A DNA stretch of 64,000 bases from Thermobispora bispora DSM 43833 (lineage in GTDB: Bacteria > Actinomycetota > Actinomycetes > Streptosporangiales > Streptosporangiaceae), in assembly GCF_000092645.1 (NCBI RefSeq), contig NC_014165.1, forward strand, positions 3,472,001 through 3,536,000, written 5' to 3'. Under the pieces are notes generated by a model, which worked only from the letters and a program-made list of their open reading frames with translations, did no database searches and was not told the DNA's origin. Below are positions 33,558 to 41,936 of this stretch, piece after piece (position 1 is the first letter of the stretch; every line of letters starts with the position of its first letter). Made by a program: the position numbers and the translations under genes.

Positions 33558-34736
33558 TCAGTACTCCGGCAGGCTCGGGTCGACGTTCTTGATCCAGCTC
33601 AGGATGCCGCCCCCGACGTGGACGGCGTTGGAGAACCCGGCGTTCTTCAGCACCGCCAGGACCTCGGCGGACCGGCCGCCGGACTTGCAGTGCAGGACGA
33701 TCTTCTTGTCCTGGGGCAGCCGCTCCAGCGCCGAGCCGTTCAGGAACTCGCCCTTGGGGATGAGCACCGCGCCCGGGATGCTGCAGATCTCGTACTCGTT
33801 GGGCTCGCGGACGTCGATGAGCATGATGTCCTCGCCCCGGTCGAGCATCGCCTTGAGCTCCTGGGCCGTGATCGTGGCGTCGGCCGCGGCCCGCTGCGCC
33901 TCGTCCGAGAGCGCGCCGCAGAACGTCTCGTAGTCGATCAGCTCGGTGATCGTCGGGTTCTTGCCGCAGATCGCGCACTCGGGGTCCTTGCGGACCTTGA
34001 CGTCGCGGTACTTCATCTCCAGGGCGTCGTAGATCATGAGGCGGCCCACCAGCGGCTCGCCGATGCCGGTGATGAGCTTGATCGCCTCATTGACCTGGAT
34101 CGCGCCGATCGACGCGCAGAGCACGCCGAGCACCCCGCCCTCGGCGCAGCTCGGCACCATGCCGGGCGGCGGCGGCTCGGGGTAGAGGCAGCGATAGCAC
34201 GGTCCATGCTCCGCCCAGAACACGCTCGCCTGGCCGTCGAACCGGTAGATCGAGCCCCAGACGTACGGCTTGCCGAGCAGCACCGCGGCGTCGTTCACCA
34301 TGTAGCGGGTGGCGAAGTTGTCGGTGCCGTCGACGATCAGGTCGTAGCCGGAGAAGATCTCCATCACGTTGTCCGTCGTCAGCGACGTGTTGTGCACGAC
34401 GACGTTGACGAACGGGTTGATCTCCCGGACTCTGGCGGCCGCCGACTCGACCTTGGGCCGGCCGACGTCCGACTGGCCGTGGATGACCTGCCGCTGCAGG
34501 TTGGACTCGTCGACGACGTCGAAGTCGATGATGCCGAGGGTGCCCACCCCGGCCGCGGCGAGGTACATCAGGGCGGGAGAGCCGAGGCCGCCCGCACCCA
34601 CACACAGCACTTTGGCGTTCTTCAGCCGCTTCTGACCGGTCATGCCCACGTCGGGGATGATCAGGTGGCGCGAGTAGCGGCGCACCTCGTCGACCGTCAG
34701 CTCTGCTGCCGGCTCTACCAGTGGTGGCAACGACAC
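33558..34736 (-). CDS. moeZ: MoeZ: adenylyltransferase/sulfurtransferase with rhodanese domain
   Basis: A 392-residue two-domain protein. The ThiF/MoeB domain has RYSRHLIIPDVGMTGQKRL, VGAGGLGSPALMYLAAAGVGTLGIIDFD, the Arg finger region NLQRQVIHG, NFATRYMVND and four zinc-binding Cys (CYRC and CAIC). The rhodanese domain (from about 285) has DVREPNEYEI and the active-site loop LHCKSGGRS, with the sulfur-carrying Cys. It adenylates and thiocarboxylates the C-terminus of small sulfur carriers (MoaD, CysO, ThiS-like). Length equals the mycobacterial protein. The GTG at 34736 has GGGAGTG upstream; an upstream in-frame extension is rejected. Confidence 0.95.
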   Translation of the reverse strand: MSLPPLVEPAAELTVDEVRRYSRHLIIPDVGMTGQKRLKNAKVLCVGAGGLGSPALMYLAAAGVGTLGIIDFDVVDESNLQRQVIHGQSDVGRPKVESAAARVREINPFVNVVVHNTSLTTDNVMEIFSGYDLIVDGTDNFATRYMVNDAAVLLGKPYVWGSIYRFDGQASVFWAEHGPCYRCLYPEPPPPGMVPSCAEGGVLGVLCASIGAIQVNEAIKLITGIGEPLVGRLMIYDALEMKYRDVKVRKDPECAICGKNPTITELIDYETFCGALSDEAQRAAADATITAQELKAMLDRGEDIMLIDVREPNEYEICSIPGAVLIPKGEFLNGSALERLPQDKKIVLHCKSGGRSAEVLAVLKNAGFSNAVHVGGGILSWIKNVDPSLPEY

Positions 34737-34863
34737 AGTTTCACTCCCGGTTTCGTGCCAATGGTCGCCCTCGGCTCCATGGGGCCCTGTCAAGCATCAG
34801 TGACAACCCAACCGCGGCGCTTCCGCATTCCTTCCTGGTCGCGGCGCTTCGGCGATCAGTGCG

Positions 34864-35775
34864 TCACGCGGTCCGCCGGAGCGGGGTGCGGGCCCGGCCG
34901 ATGTGCTGCCGCGCCTCCCACGCGACCACGCGGGGGACCTCCATCTGCGCCACGTGCCCGATGCGCGGCAGCCTGACCACCCGGATGTCGGGGAAGGTCC
35001 GGGCCGCCCGCAGCGCGGTATCGGGGTGGACCAGCCGGTCGCGCAGGCCGTAGATGGCGAGGGTGGGCGCGGTGACCCGCGCCGCCTGCCGCCACAGGTT
35101 CTGCGGGCCGGTCCGGAAGTACTCCTTCACCAGCGCCCGGGCGCACCCGAGGAGCGCGGCGTCCGCGTACGGCAGGTCGTCCCGCCGGCGCAGCTCCTCC
35201 ACCGCCTCCCGGTACCGGTCGGGGTGGACCGCCGAGGGGTCGGCGAAGCACATCCGCATCGACTCCCGCACCCGCAGGTCGGCCGGGATCGAGCTGAGCC
35301 GGCCGATCAGGAAGTCCCCGACCACCGGCAGCGCGGAGAGCGCGACCCGGGCCGGGCCGTACCGGGGGCGCAGGTCGGGAAGCGCCGGCGAGATGAGGGT
35401 GAGGGAGGAGACGAGGTCCGGCCGGGTCGCCGCCACCCGGACCGAGATCGCCCCGCCCATGGAGTTGCCGAAGAGGTGGACCGGGCCGCCGACGCGCTCG
35501 ATGAGCCGCACCACCGCCCGGGCGTGCGCGTCGAGCGAGTAGTCGCCGCCGGGCGGCTCCGGTGAGTGGCCGGACCCGGGCAGGTCGACGGCGATCCCGC
35601 GCACCTCGCCGGCGAGCTCCGCCATGAGGTCGGTCCAGTTGGTGGCCGAGCCCGCCAGCCCGTGGACGAAGACGGCCGTCTCCTGCGGTCCTTCCGGGGT
35701 GGTCCGGACGTGCAGCCGCATGTCCCCGATGTCGAGGTACTCGCCCGGCCACGGGGGAATCGGCACCGCGCGCAA
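34864..35775 (-). CDS. Alpha/beta-hydrolase
   Basis: A 303-residue cytoplasmic hydrolase of the epoxide-hydrolase/haloalkane-dehalogenase-like branch. It has VFVHGLAGSATNWTDL (oxyanion HG), VDLPGSGHS, FGNSMGGAISV (nucleophile Ser in GNSMGG), a helical cap, YGLRDRLVHPD (acid Asp) and IGHVAQME (His). The start is a TTG at 35775, chosen because AAAGGAGG lies 6 nt before it and no ATG or GTG with a site exists nearby. LipV (Rv3203) is an esterase at a comparable point in mycobacteria, but I cannot say it is the same gene. The substrate is unknown. Confidence 0.87.
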   Translation of the reverse strand: MRAVPIPPWPGEYLDIGDMRLHVRTTPEGPQETAVFVHGLAGSATNWTDLMAELAGEVRGIAVDLPGSGHSPEPPGGDYSLDAHARAVVRLIERVGGPVHLFGNSMGGAISVRVAATRPDLVSSLTLISPALPDLRPRYGPARVALSALPVVGDFLIGRLSSIPADLRVRESMRMCFADPSAVHPDRYREAVEELRRRDDLPYADAALLGCARALVKEYFRTGPQNLWRQAARVTAPTLAIYGLRDRLVHPDTALRAARTFPDIRVVRLPRIGHVAQMEVPRVVAWEARQHIGRARTPLRRTA

Positions 35776-36123
35776 CGTCGTCCTCCTTTCCGCTTCCCGC
35801 GGCATGACGATAGCCGCCGCGGCTACCGGCGGGTACGGCCGGGATACCGCACGGCCGGACAAAGCGCCGAAAACGCACCTATCGGGACATTTCAAATTAG
35901 ACGTTGCGGCTATTTCCCCACAAAGTGCCCGGTAGCCATCCAACGTAGTCAATAAAGCGATAAGCGAAAGGCAAGAGCCGCTGATCGCCGTTTGTCGCTC
36001 GGACGCCGCGGAAATCAACCCAATGCAGTGATGATCCGAAAGGATCATCCGAAAGCGCATTTTCCACTTCATATAGAAAATGCGGAGAGTGTCAGGGCAG
36101 CAATCCTTCAAGGGGGAAACGAC
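35776..36123 (+). promoter_or_regulatory. AT-richer upstream region of the secreted-protein island
   Basis: No gene. Base composition drops towards AT compared with flanks. It carries blocks also found, in the same order, before the gene at 40563: ATTT(C/G)CCCACAAA (35911-35924), ATAAA(G/C)CGA (35951-35959), and GGAAATCAACC (36010-36020). Near its right end is a hairpin (36056-36084). Confidence 0.55.
36056..36084 (+). promoter_or_regulatory. 5'-leader hairpin before first secreted-protein gene
   Basis: CGCATTTTC and GAAAATGCG form a 9-bp perfect stem with an 11-nt loop, 39 nt before the ATG. The gene at 40563 has a hairpin of similar size at a similar distance. Confidence 0.5.
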
Positions 36124-36642
36124 ATGCCCAAGGTGAACAAGTTTGTCGGGGTTCTCGCGATGAGCGCCGCGCTCACCGGCGGCGCCGTCGCGCTGGGCAC
36201 CGCGGCGACCACGGTGGCCGCCGACGCCGCGACCGTGTCGGCCGTGCAGATGCAGAACCCCCACGCTTTCGTGCTGAAGCGCAAGAAGAAGGGTGCCAAG
36301 AAGAAGAACAAGAACAAGCAGTGGCAGCGCGAGCAGCAGCACCAGAAGCAGAACCAGTTCCTGCTGCGGGACTTCACCCTGGTGCTCACGCCGTTCCAGA
36401 AGTCTGAGAACGACTCGCGTGCCCTGCCGTACAACTGGCAGTACGGCCAGACGCAGTCGATTCCGTGGAGCCAGCAGCGCTCGTTCGTCGAGAACGAGAA
36501 CAAGCCGCGGGACGAGCAGCGGACCAAGGTGAAGCCGGAGCAGGAGATCGAGCGGGAGCAGGTGCTCCTCACGCCCACGACCACTCCGGGCACCCCGATT
36601 CCGGCCGTCACGGTGACGGTCACCGCTTCGCCCATCACCTGA
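36124..36642 (+). CDS. Small secreted Lys/Gln-rich protein, copy 1
   Basis: A 172-residue protein. Residues 1-35 are a signal peptide (VNKFVGVLAMSAALTGGAVALGTAATTVAADA). The mature part has a Lys-rich patch (KRKKKGAKKKNKNK), then a conserved core QFLLRDFTLVLTPFQ, NWQY, QQRSFVENEN, and TKVKPEQEIEREQ, ending in Thr/Val-rich VTVTVTASP. There is no Cys. A ribosome-binding site AAGGGGGAAA precedes the ATG. Copies 2 and 3 follow. I recognise no family; export and the charged, repetitive make-up suggest a surface or extracellular matrix role (inference). Confidence 0.8.
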   Translation: MPKVNKFVGVLAMSAALTGGAVALGTAATTVAADAATVSAVQMQNPHAFVLKRKKKGAKKKNKNKQWQREQQHQKQNQFLLRDFTLVLTPFQKSENDSRALPYNWQYGQTQSIPWSQQRSFVENENKPRDEQRTKVKPEQEIEREQVLLTPTTTPGTPIPAVTVTVTASPIT

Positions 36643-36935
36643 TCTCTCGCGCGTGGTGCCGGCCGACCGATGACGCGGTCCGGCGGCACCACCGCACCTG
36701 AGTGGAGTGCGAGAACGCCGCGACGCCGCAGCGTCACGGCTTCCCATCGGTTCTCCTCGCCGCGTGCGCCGATGAGGCCACGTCGCGCGGGTGCCCCGAC
36801 GGCGAGCCCGGCCATCCCGGCACCGGATCCCGGTCGCCGCGCCGCCGGTCATCCCACAGTGGCAAGGGAGCGGCGGCTCGATGGATCGGCCGGGCGAGCC
36901 GGGGCGATCGGATCCGTTCCAGAGGAATTGAGCGC

Positions 36936-37499
36936 ATGTCCAGGTTCAAGAACCTGGCCGGCATGCTCGCGATCAGCACCGCGATGACCGGTGCGGCCGT
37001 CGCGATGACCGCCATGACCGGTGCCACCGCCGGCGCCGCCACCGTGATGGGCGGCTACGTGCCCGCTCCGAAGCGGGTCGTGCGGCCGGTCTACCGCCCG
37101 GTCCACGTCACCAAGCCGGCCAAGAAGGCCAGGAAGAAGAACAAAAACAAACAGTGGCAGCGCGGGCAGCAGCACCAGAAGCAGAACCAGTTCCTGCTGC
37201 GGGACTTCACCATTGTGATCACGCCGTTCCAGGCGTCCGATAACGACTCGCATGCCCTGCCGTACAACTGGCAGTACGGGCATTCGGAGTCGATTCCGTG
37301 GAGCCGGCAGCGCTCGTTCGTCGAGAACGAGAACGAGCCGCGGGACGAGCAGCGGACCAAGGTGAAGCCGGAGCAGGAGATCGAGCGCGAGCAGGGGCGC
37401 ACCTCACGCAGGGCCATTCCGCACTCACGCCGGACCAGTCCGCGCACCCCGATTCCGGCCGTCACGGTGACGGCCACCGCTTTCGCGCCTTGCATCTGA
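36936..37499 (+). CDS. Small secreted Lys/Gln-rich protein, copy 2
   Basis: A 187-residue paralogue. The signal peptide is SRFKNLAGMLAISTAMTGAAVAMTAMTGATAGA. The mature part adds YVPAPKRVVRPVYRPVHVTKPAKK before the Lys patch, then QFLLRDFTIVITPFQ, NWQYGHSESIPWSRQRSFVENENEPRDEQ and TKVKPEQEIEREQ. Compared with copy 1 it has a changed, Arg/Ser-rich segment before the Thr/Val tail (GRTSRRAIPHSRRTSPRT), apparently an in-frame insertion, and ends in APCI. The site AGAGGA precedes the ATG and pairs with TTCC just before it. Confidence 0.8.
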   Translation: MSRFKNLAGMLAISTAMTGAAVAMTAMTGATAGAATVMGGYVPAPKRVVRPVYRPVHVTKPAKKARKKNKNKQWQRGQQHQKQNQFLLRDFTIVITPFQASDNDSHALPYNWQYGHSESIPWSRQRSFVENENEPRDEQRTKVKPEQEIEREQGRTSRRAIPHSRRTSPRTPIPAVTVTATAFAPCI

Positions 37500-37796
37500 C
37501 CGATGACGCGGTCCGGCGGCACCACCGCACCTGAGTGCGGCCACCACACCTGAGTCGAGCGCAAGAACGCCGCGACGCCCCGGCGTCACGGCTGCCAACC
37601 GGTCTTCCCCGCGGCGTGCGCCGATGAGGCCACGTCGCGCGGGTGCCCCGACGGCGAGCCCGGCCATCCCGGCACCGGATCCCGGTCGCCGCGCCGCCGG
37701 TCATCCCACAAAAGCGAGGGAGCGGCGGCTCGATGGATCGGCCAGGCGAGCCGGGGCGATCCGATTCCGTACAAGGTACAAGGAGGAATTGAGCGC

Positions 37797-38327
37797 ATGT
37801 CCACCTTCAAGAACCTGGCCGGCATGCTCGCGATCAGCACCGCGATGACCGGTGCGGCCGTCGCGATGACCGCCCTGACCGGTGCCACCGCCGGTGCCAC
37901 CACCGTGATGGGTGGCTACGTGCCCGCTCCCAAGCGGGTCGTCCGGCCGGTCTACCGCCCGGTCCACGTCACCAAGCCGGCCAAGAAGGTCAAGAAGAAG
38001 AAGAACAAGAACAAGCAGTCGCAGCGCGCCAAGCAGTGGGAGGAGCAGAGCCAGTTCCTGCTGCGTGACTTCACCCTCGTGATCACGCCGTTCCAGAAGT
38101 CCAACTCGCACTCCGGCGCTCTGCCGTTCAACCAGCAGTACTCGCACAACACCACGCTCCCGTACAACCACCAGTTCGACTACTCGCGGCTGGTCAACGA
38201 CCCGACGGCCAAGCAGAACACCAAGGTCAAGCCCGAGCAGGAGATCGAGCGGGAGCAGATCGGGGTCACGCCCACCGTCGACGCGACGGCCACTCCCACG
38301 GTGACCGTGACGGTCACCCCGATTTGA
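37797..38327 (+). CDS. Small secreted Lys/Gln-rich protein, copy 3
   Basis: A 176-residue paralogue with a signal peptide nearly identical to copy 2, the same VRPVYRPVHVTKPAKK segment, a Lys patch (KKKKNKNK), QFLLRDFTLVITPFQ and TKVKPEQEIEREQ. Its middle differs (SGALPFNQQYSHNTTLPYNHQFDYSRL), with Asn/Gln/Tyr/His in place of the NWQY-SIPW segment. AGGAGG precedes the ATG. Divergence limited to the centre and tail suggests that the ends are under constraint. Confidence 0.8.
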   Translation: MSTFKNLAGMLAISTAMTGAAVAMTALTGATAGATTVMGGYVPAPKRVVRPVYRPVHVTKPAKKVKKKKNKNKQSQRAKQWEEQSQFLLRDFTLVITPFQKSNSHSGALPFNQQYSHNTTLPYNHQFDYSRLVNDPTAKQNTKVKPEQEIEREQIGVTPTVDATATPTVTVTVTPI

Positions 38328-38435
38328 TCCGGTTGATCCGGTAGCGAGGGAGGCGGCGCGTCAGCCCGCCACCTCCATCGAGATGATCGGCCCGTGCGCG
38401 CCGGCGGCCCTGCCGGTGCGCACGGGCTCCCATGT

Positions 38436-38780
38436 GCGCTCCCGAACCGGGAAATGTCGGCCGTATGCGCTTCTGCGCACCGTGAAACCGCGGTGGCGGC
38501 ATTGACCCCACCGTCAGACGGGTGTCGTATGCACACGCACACCTTGAAACGGGGCCGCAGGCGCTCCCGCACATCGGGAAACGGGTGCCGGACGCACTCG
38601 CACCCCCTAAGGCAGCGGTCATAGGCACCCCGGAACACCTGAAACAACGGCCGCATCCGCTCCCGCACACCGTGAGACGGGTGCCGATGCACCGCACCCC
38701 CTGAAACGGTGACCGCGTGCGCTCCCGCACATCGGGAAACGGGGCCGTGTGCGCTCCCCCACGCGCTCTGGCCGGTGGCC
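38436..38780. repeat. Degenerate ~31-bp tandem repeat array, about eleven units
   Basis: Unit starts are near 38436, 38467, 38504, 38531, 38561, 38594, 38625, 38659, 38689, 38719 and 38751 (27-37 bp each). Typical unit: GCGCTCCCGCACA-CGTGAAACGGG(T)GCCGNNT. Units are imperfect throughout, with no invariant repeat and variable spacer, so it is not a CRISPR array. The period is not a multiple of three. Confidence 0.7.
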
Positions 38781-40493
38781 GTGAGCCCGCCTCCGGACAC
38801 CGTGGCGGCCGTGGTCGGTCCCGACCGGCCACGCCGCGCCGGGGAGGTGAGCCGCACCGGCCCGCCATACGCGGGCCCCGGTGGCGCGGTACTCCTTCCC
38901 CGTGCTCTTCGCCGCCCGGTCAGGTGGCGCGCTCCGGCGGGCCGTCGCTTCTCGGCGGCCCCTCCACCGCCCGGGGCTGGTACTCCGCCCCGGTCTCGCC
39001 CGGCCGCGCGAACCGCCCCCGTCCGTCCTCATACCGGAGCTCGTACGCACGGCGGAATCGGGCCGATGCCCGGGCCCGCGTCGTCCCCACGCGACCTTGG
39101 ACAGAGCCGGGCCTGCACCGGAGGCCGTGCGCGAACGGCCGGCGCAGCGTGAACAGCCACTCGTGGCCGCGCCGATGATCAGCGCCTGTGTCATCTGTCA
39201 TCGACCCACGTGGCCCCGCACGCGCCGCGATCGCCGATGGCATCGGCATCCGGCGGCCGCTGCGCGGCTCGGCGTCCACGGCCGTCCCGGCCCACCGGGG
39301 CCGAGGGATCAGTCGATACCGGTACGGCTTAGGCACACGCGCGCTATGGCCGTCCTGGACCGGTCCGGCGTCTTCCACGGGAACGCCGGGGACGGATACG
39401 GTGCGCGTGATCGAATGGCGTCCTGACCGCCCGAAGCGGGAGCGGATCGCAGGGATCATCGGGTGAGGGGTGGCCGTTGGCACCTGTCCCCGCGGCAGCG
39501 CGTGCCCGCCAGGCCCTCCCCGTGAACGGCCCGCGACCGGTCAGCTGAAGTCGAGCTCGGGCGTGCGAGCACCGTGCGGCTCACCGGCCAGGCTGCTCCA
39601 TGGTCACGGAGGTTGAACAGGTGTGAGCCTACGGCGTGGCGCGGGGTAGGGCGCGCACAGTGCTGATCTGGCCGTGCGAGCGCGGGCTGATCCACACGGC
39701 GCCCGGCCTCGGTTCGTTCGCTGCGCCCATGATCAGATGTTGCGCCCAAGGTCAGGGCGAGCAGGCGAGACGCGGCCCACGGGCCTTCCGGGGGCACCGG
39801 CTGATCCTCTTCTTGGTCACCGCACTCATTCGCCCGCCTTCCCCTGGCACGCCGCTTCCCTGGTATGCCGATTCCCTGGTAACCGCGCCCATACGCCCGC
39901 CTGCCGAGCCGCCTCCGTGCCGTGTGCGGGCCGGCGCCCCATGACCCACCCCGCACGGCGGACACGCCCATGCGCCCCGATGCGGGGATCCCACGGCCCC
40001 ACTGAGCCGGTTCACCGCGCCTGGACACGGATGAGCCACGACACGGATACGGGTGCCTCTCGTCATGGGCGGCCTCTCGCACCGTCCTCCGGCTCAGGCG
40101 CGTTCCACCGCTCCGTCTCGCGGGCCCTGAGTGACCGGAAGGCCGCCGGCCGCGCGCTTCCGCGCCGAGCCGGTCGCTCCTCCTCCATCCGGTCGAGGTC
40201 CGCGCGGCCGAGGGGTTGCCGCGCCGTACCGGACGACGGCGGCGTGCCGGCCCGGCCTGGCCGGCACGGGACGGCAGGCCCGCGGCCACCGCACGCCGCG
40301 ACGCCCGCATAGGTGGCAATGCGCATTAGCCGGACGGATGAAGCGGACATTTGCCCACAAAAGTGGCGCTCAACACATAACGCTCTCCATAAACCGACAA
40401 TAGTCCACCAAAAAGGACAGACAGTCGTTTATGGCGGCAGGGGCCAGGAAATCAACCAGGCACCGAGAGGATGGCTCAATACCGGCCATCAGG

Positions 40494-40518
40494 ACATTTC
40501 TCAAATTGCGAGAAATGT
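40494..40518 (+). promoter_or_regulatory. 5'-leader hairpin before the Asn/Trp/His-rich gene
   Basis: ACATTTCTC and GAGAAATGT form a 9-bp perfect stem with a 7-nt loop, 44 nt before the ATG, the same layout as at 36056-36084. Confidence 0.5.
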
Positions 40519-40562
40519 TGGCGGACAAAGGGCACATGAATCCTGTCAAGGAGGAAAACGTA

Positions 40563-41009
40563 ATGCCCGCTGTGAAGAACATCATCGCTGGTCTGGCCTT
40601 CGGCACCTTCGTCGCCGGTGGGGCGCTCGCCCTCGGTGCCACCGCCGCCAGCGCCGCCGACCTTGAGGACAACGGCCTCCTGCCGACCAACGGCACGGTG
40701 CTGCCGATCGTGATCCAGCCCGAGGACGACCACCACCACCACGTGCGGGACCACCGGAACTTCTTCGACCGCGACCACAACAACTGGTGGCACAACAAGA
40801 ACTGGTGGAACCAGAACGCCTGGAAGGACAGCTACAACGACACCTCCGGCTTCGGCATCGTCGCCAAGGACGTCGCCATCGGCTTCCAGGACAAGACCAA
40901 CCGGGACGACCACTGGTTCAACAACTTCTGGTTCAACGACAACAACTGGTGGAACCACAACAACAACTGGTGGAACGACCGCCACGCTCACGACCACATC
41001 GAGGAGTGA
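40563..41009 (+). CDS. Small secreted Asn/Trp/His-rich protein
   Basis: A 148-residue protein. The signal peptide is PAVKNIIAGLAFGTFVAGGALALGATAASA. The mature ~115 residues hold about eleven Trp, twenty Asn and a dozen His, mostly in NNWW-type blocks (HNNWWHNKNWWNQNAW and NDNNWWNHNNNWWNDRHAHDH) on each side of a normal-looking segment (DTSGFGIVAKDVAIGFQDKT). An HHHH run and the many His could bind metal. AAGGAGG precedes the ATG. The N-terminus and leader resemble those of the other four genes. No family is recognised. Confidence 0.82.
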   Translation: MPAVKNIIAGLAFGTFVAGGALALGATAASAADLEDNGLLPTNGTVLPIVIQPEDDHHHHVRDHRNFFDRDHNNWWHNKNWWNQNAWKDSYNDTSGFGIVAKDVAIGFQDKTNRDDHWFNNFWFNDNNWWNHNNNWWNDRHAHDHIEE

Positions 41010-41183
41010 GACCGAGGGGCACGGCTCCGGCCGATCCCCGTGACGACGAGGCCGGGATCAGGCCGTCGGCAGAACGCCGAGGTGGTGGCGCAGGGTAAGC
41101 GCGGGCTACCCCTCCACTCCAGGTAGCCGATGCGAGCGTCATCGATCCCGACCCAGAAGTACATATCCACGCAGTGCACGCAG

Positions 41184-41214
41184 GGCTCCGGCGGAGGAGG
41201 ACTCCGCCGGAGCC
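41184..41214 (+). terminator. Strong hairpin downstream of the Asn/Trp/His-rich gene
   Basis: A 13-bp perfect stem (GGCTCCGGCGGAG / CTCCGCCGGAGCC) with a 5-nt loop, followed by TTCGCCATTTG. Likely terminator, with a weak U-tract. Confidence 0.65.
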
Positions 41215-41267
41215 TTCGCCATTTGCGGCGGCCGCTCAGGCGGCCGCACCGCACCCCCGGCCACGCC

Positions 41268-41403
41268 GCCGACCGGCCACACCAGCGACCGTGTGGCACC
41301 GGCCTACCGTGACGTACCACCGGCCGCACCGCATCGCCGACCGCGCCGCACCACCGGACGGTGTGGCCGCCCTACCGTGGCGCACCGCCGGCCGCGCCGT
41401 GCC
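41268..41403. repeat. Two imperfect copies of a 68-bp repeat
   Basis: Copies at 41268-41335 and 41336-41403, sharing GCCGACCG-GCC, ACCGTGTGGC, CCTACCGTG-CG and ACC(A/G)CCGGCCGC. Confidence 0.6.
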
Positions 41404-41936
41404 ACGCCCGGCGGCAGACCCCCACGCCCCGGGACACCGGGTCGAGAGCACGGGAACCGGCACGCCGGATCGCCGCATCACGGGCTCTGGAACCGCGTGA
41501 GACAGCCGCCCCCTGCGGCCCGCGCCGCCCGTTCCCCGGTTCCCGGATGGCAGGCCGTACCGTACGCCGGAGCCGGGTGAGGACGCCCGCCTCGCCGTAC
41601 GGCATGCCGTATGCGGCGCACGCCATTGGCGGGTCCGGTCATCCGGGCACGAAATCCGGAATGGCCACGCAATCCACTGGGATATCGCGCGGCACCATGT
41701 ACCCACGACCGGAATCGCCGAATCAGCCGGCCCAGGATGAGAAAGTCATTGATCGGCGAAGAATTCTTATAGAGCGGAAACACTTCCCCAAAGATCAAGC
41801 CCCGCGTTTGTTCAGCCAGCACCTCGGTAATATCCGACACTGCGGGACATACAAGGCATACGTGATATTCATGACATTCCACACCCAGTGGGGATCCCGC
41901 GAAATGGGCAGCCGATCCTTGCGAGGAGGACACGAA

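Larger units (their letters stand above)
36665..38327 (+). repeat. Tandem duplication of gene plus upstream region
   Basis: The ~270-bp stretch after copy 1 (from 36665, GACCGATGACGCGGTCCGGC) recurs almost unchanged from 37498, including the GATGAGGCCACGTCGCGCGG segment. Each is followed by a near-identical start region of copies 2 and 3. Offsets of 833-861 bp show a recent duplication with a small insertion (a second ...CCACACCTGAGT block near 37541). Confidence 0.85.
38328..40562. other. 2.2-kb stretch without a convincing gene
   Basis: Open frames exist in most frames but their predicted proteins are Arg/Pro/Gly-rich shadows. It includes the ~31-bp repeat array (38436-38780), non-descript GC-rich DNA to about 40310, then an AT-richer promoter-like region for the gene at 40563, with ATTTGCCCACAAAAGTGG at 40349-40366 and GGAAATCAACC at 40447-40457. 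Confidence 0.55.
41010..41936. other. Intergenic stretch, repeats and a promoter-like AT-rich end
   Basis: It contains a terminator (41184-41214), a 68-bp imperfect tandem repeat, further GC-rich DNA, and from about 41640 an AT-richer region with CTTCCCCAAAG (41783-41793), a weak match to the CCCACAAA block upstream of the genes at 36124 and 40563. No gene seen. Confidence 0.5.

Noticed and set aside
38436-38780. Repeat array as a CRISPR locus
   Set aside because: Repeats are degenerate, with no invariant repeat and unique spacer pattern, and no cas genes are present. The RecB-like nuclease at 50.3 kb is not linked.
38881-39483. Open frames on both strands of the 38.3-40.5 kb stretch
   Set aside because: Predicted proteins are Arg/Pro/Gly-rich, lack start signals and domains, and appear in several frames at once, as expected for GC-rich non-coding DNA.
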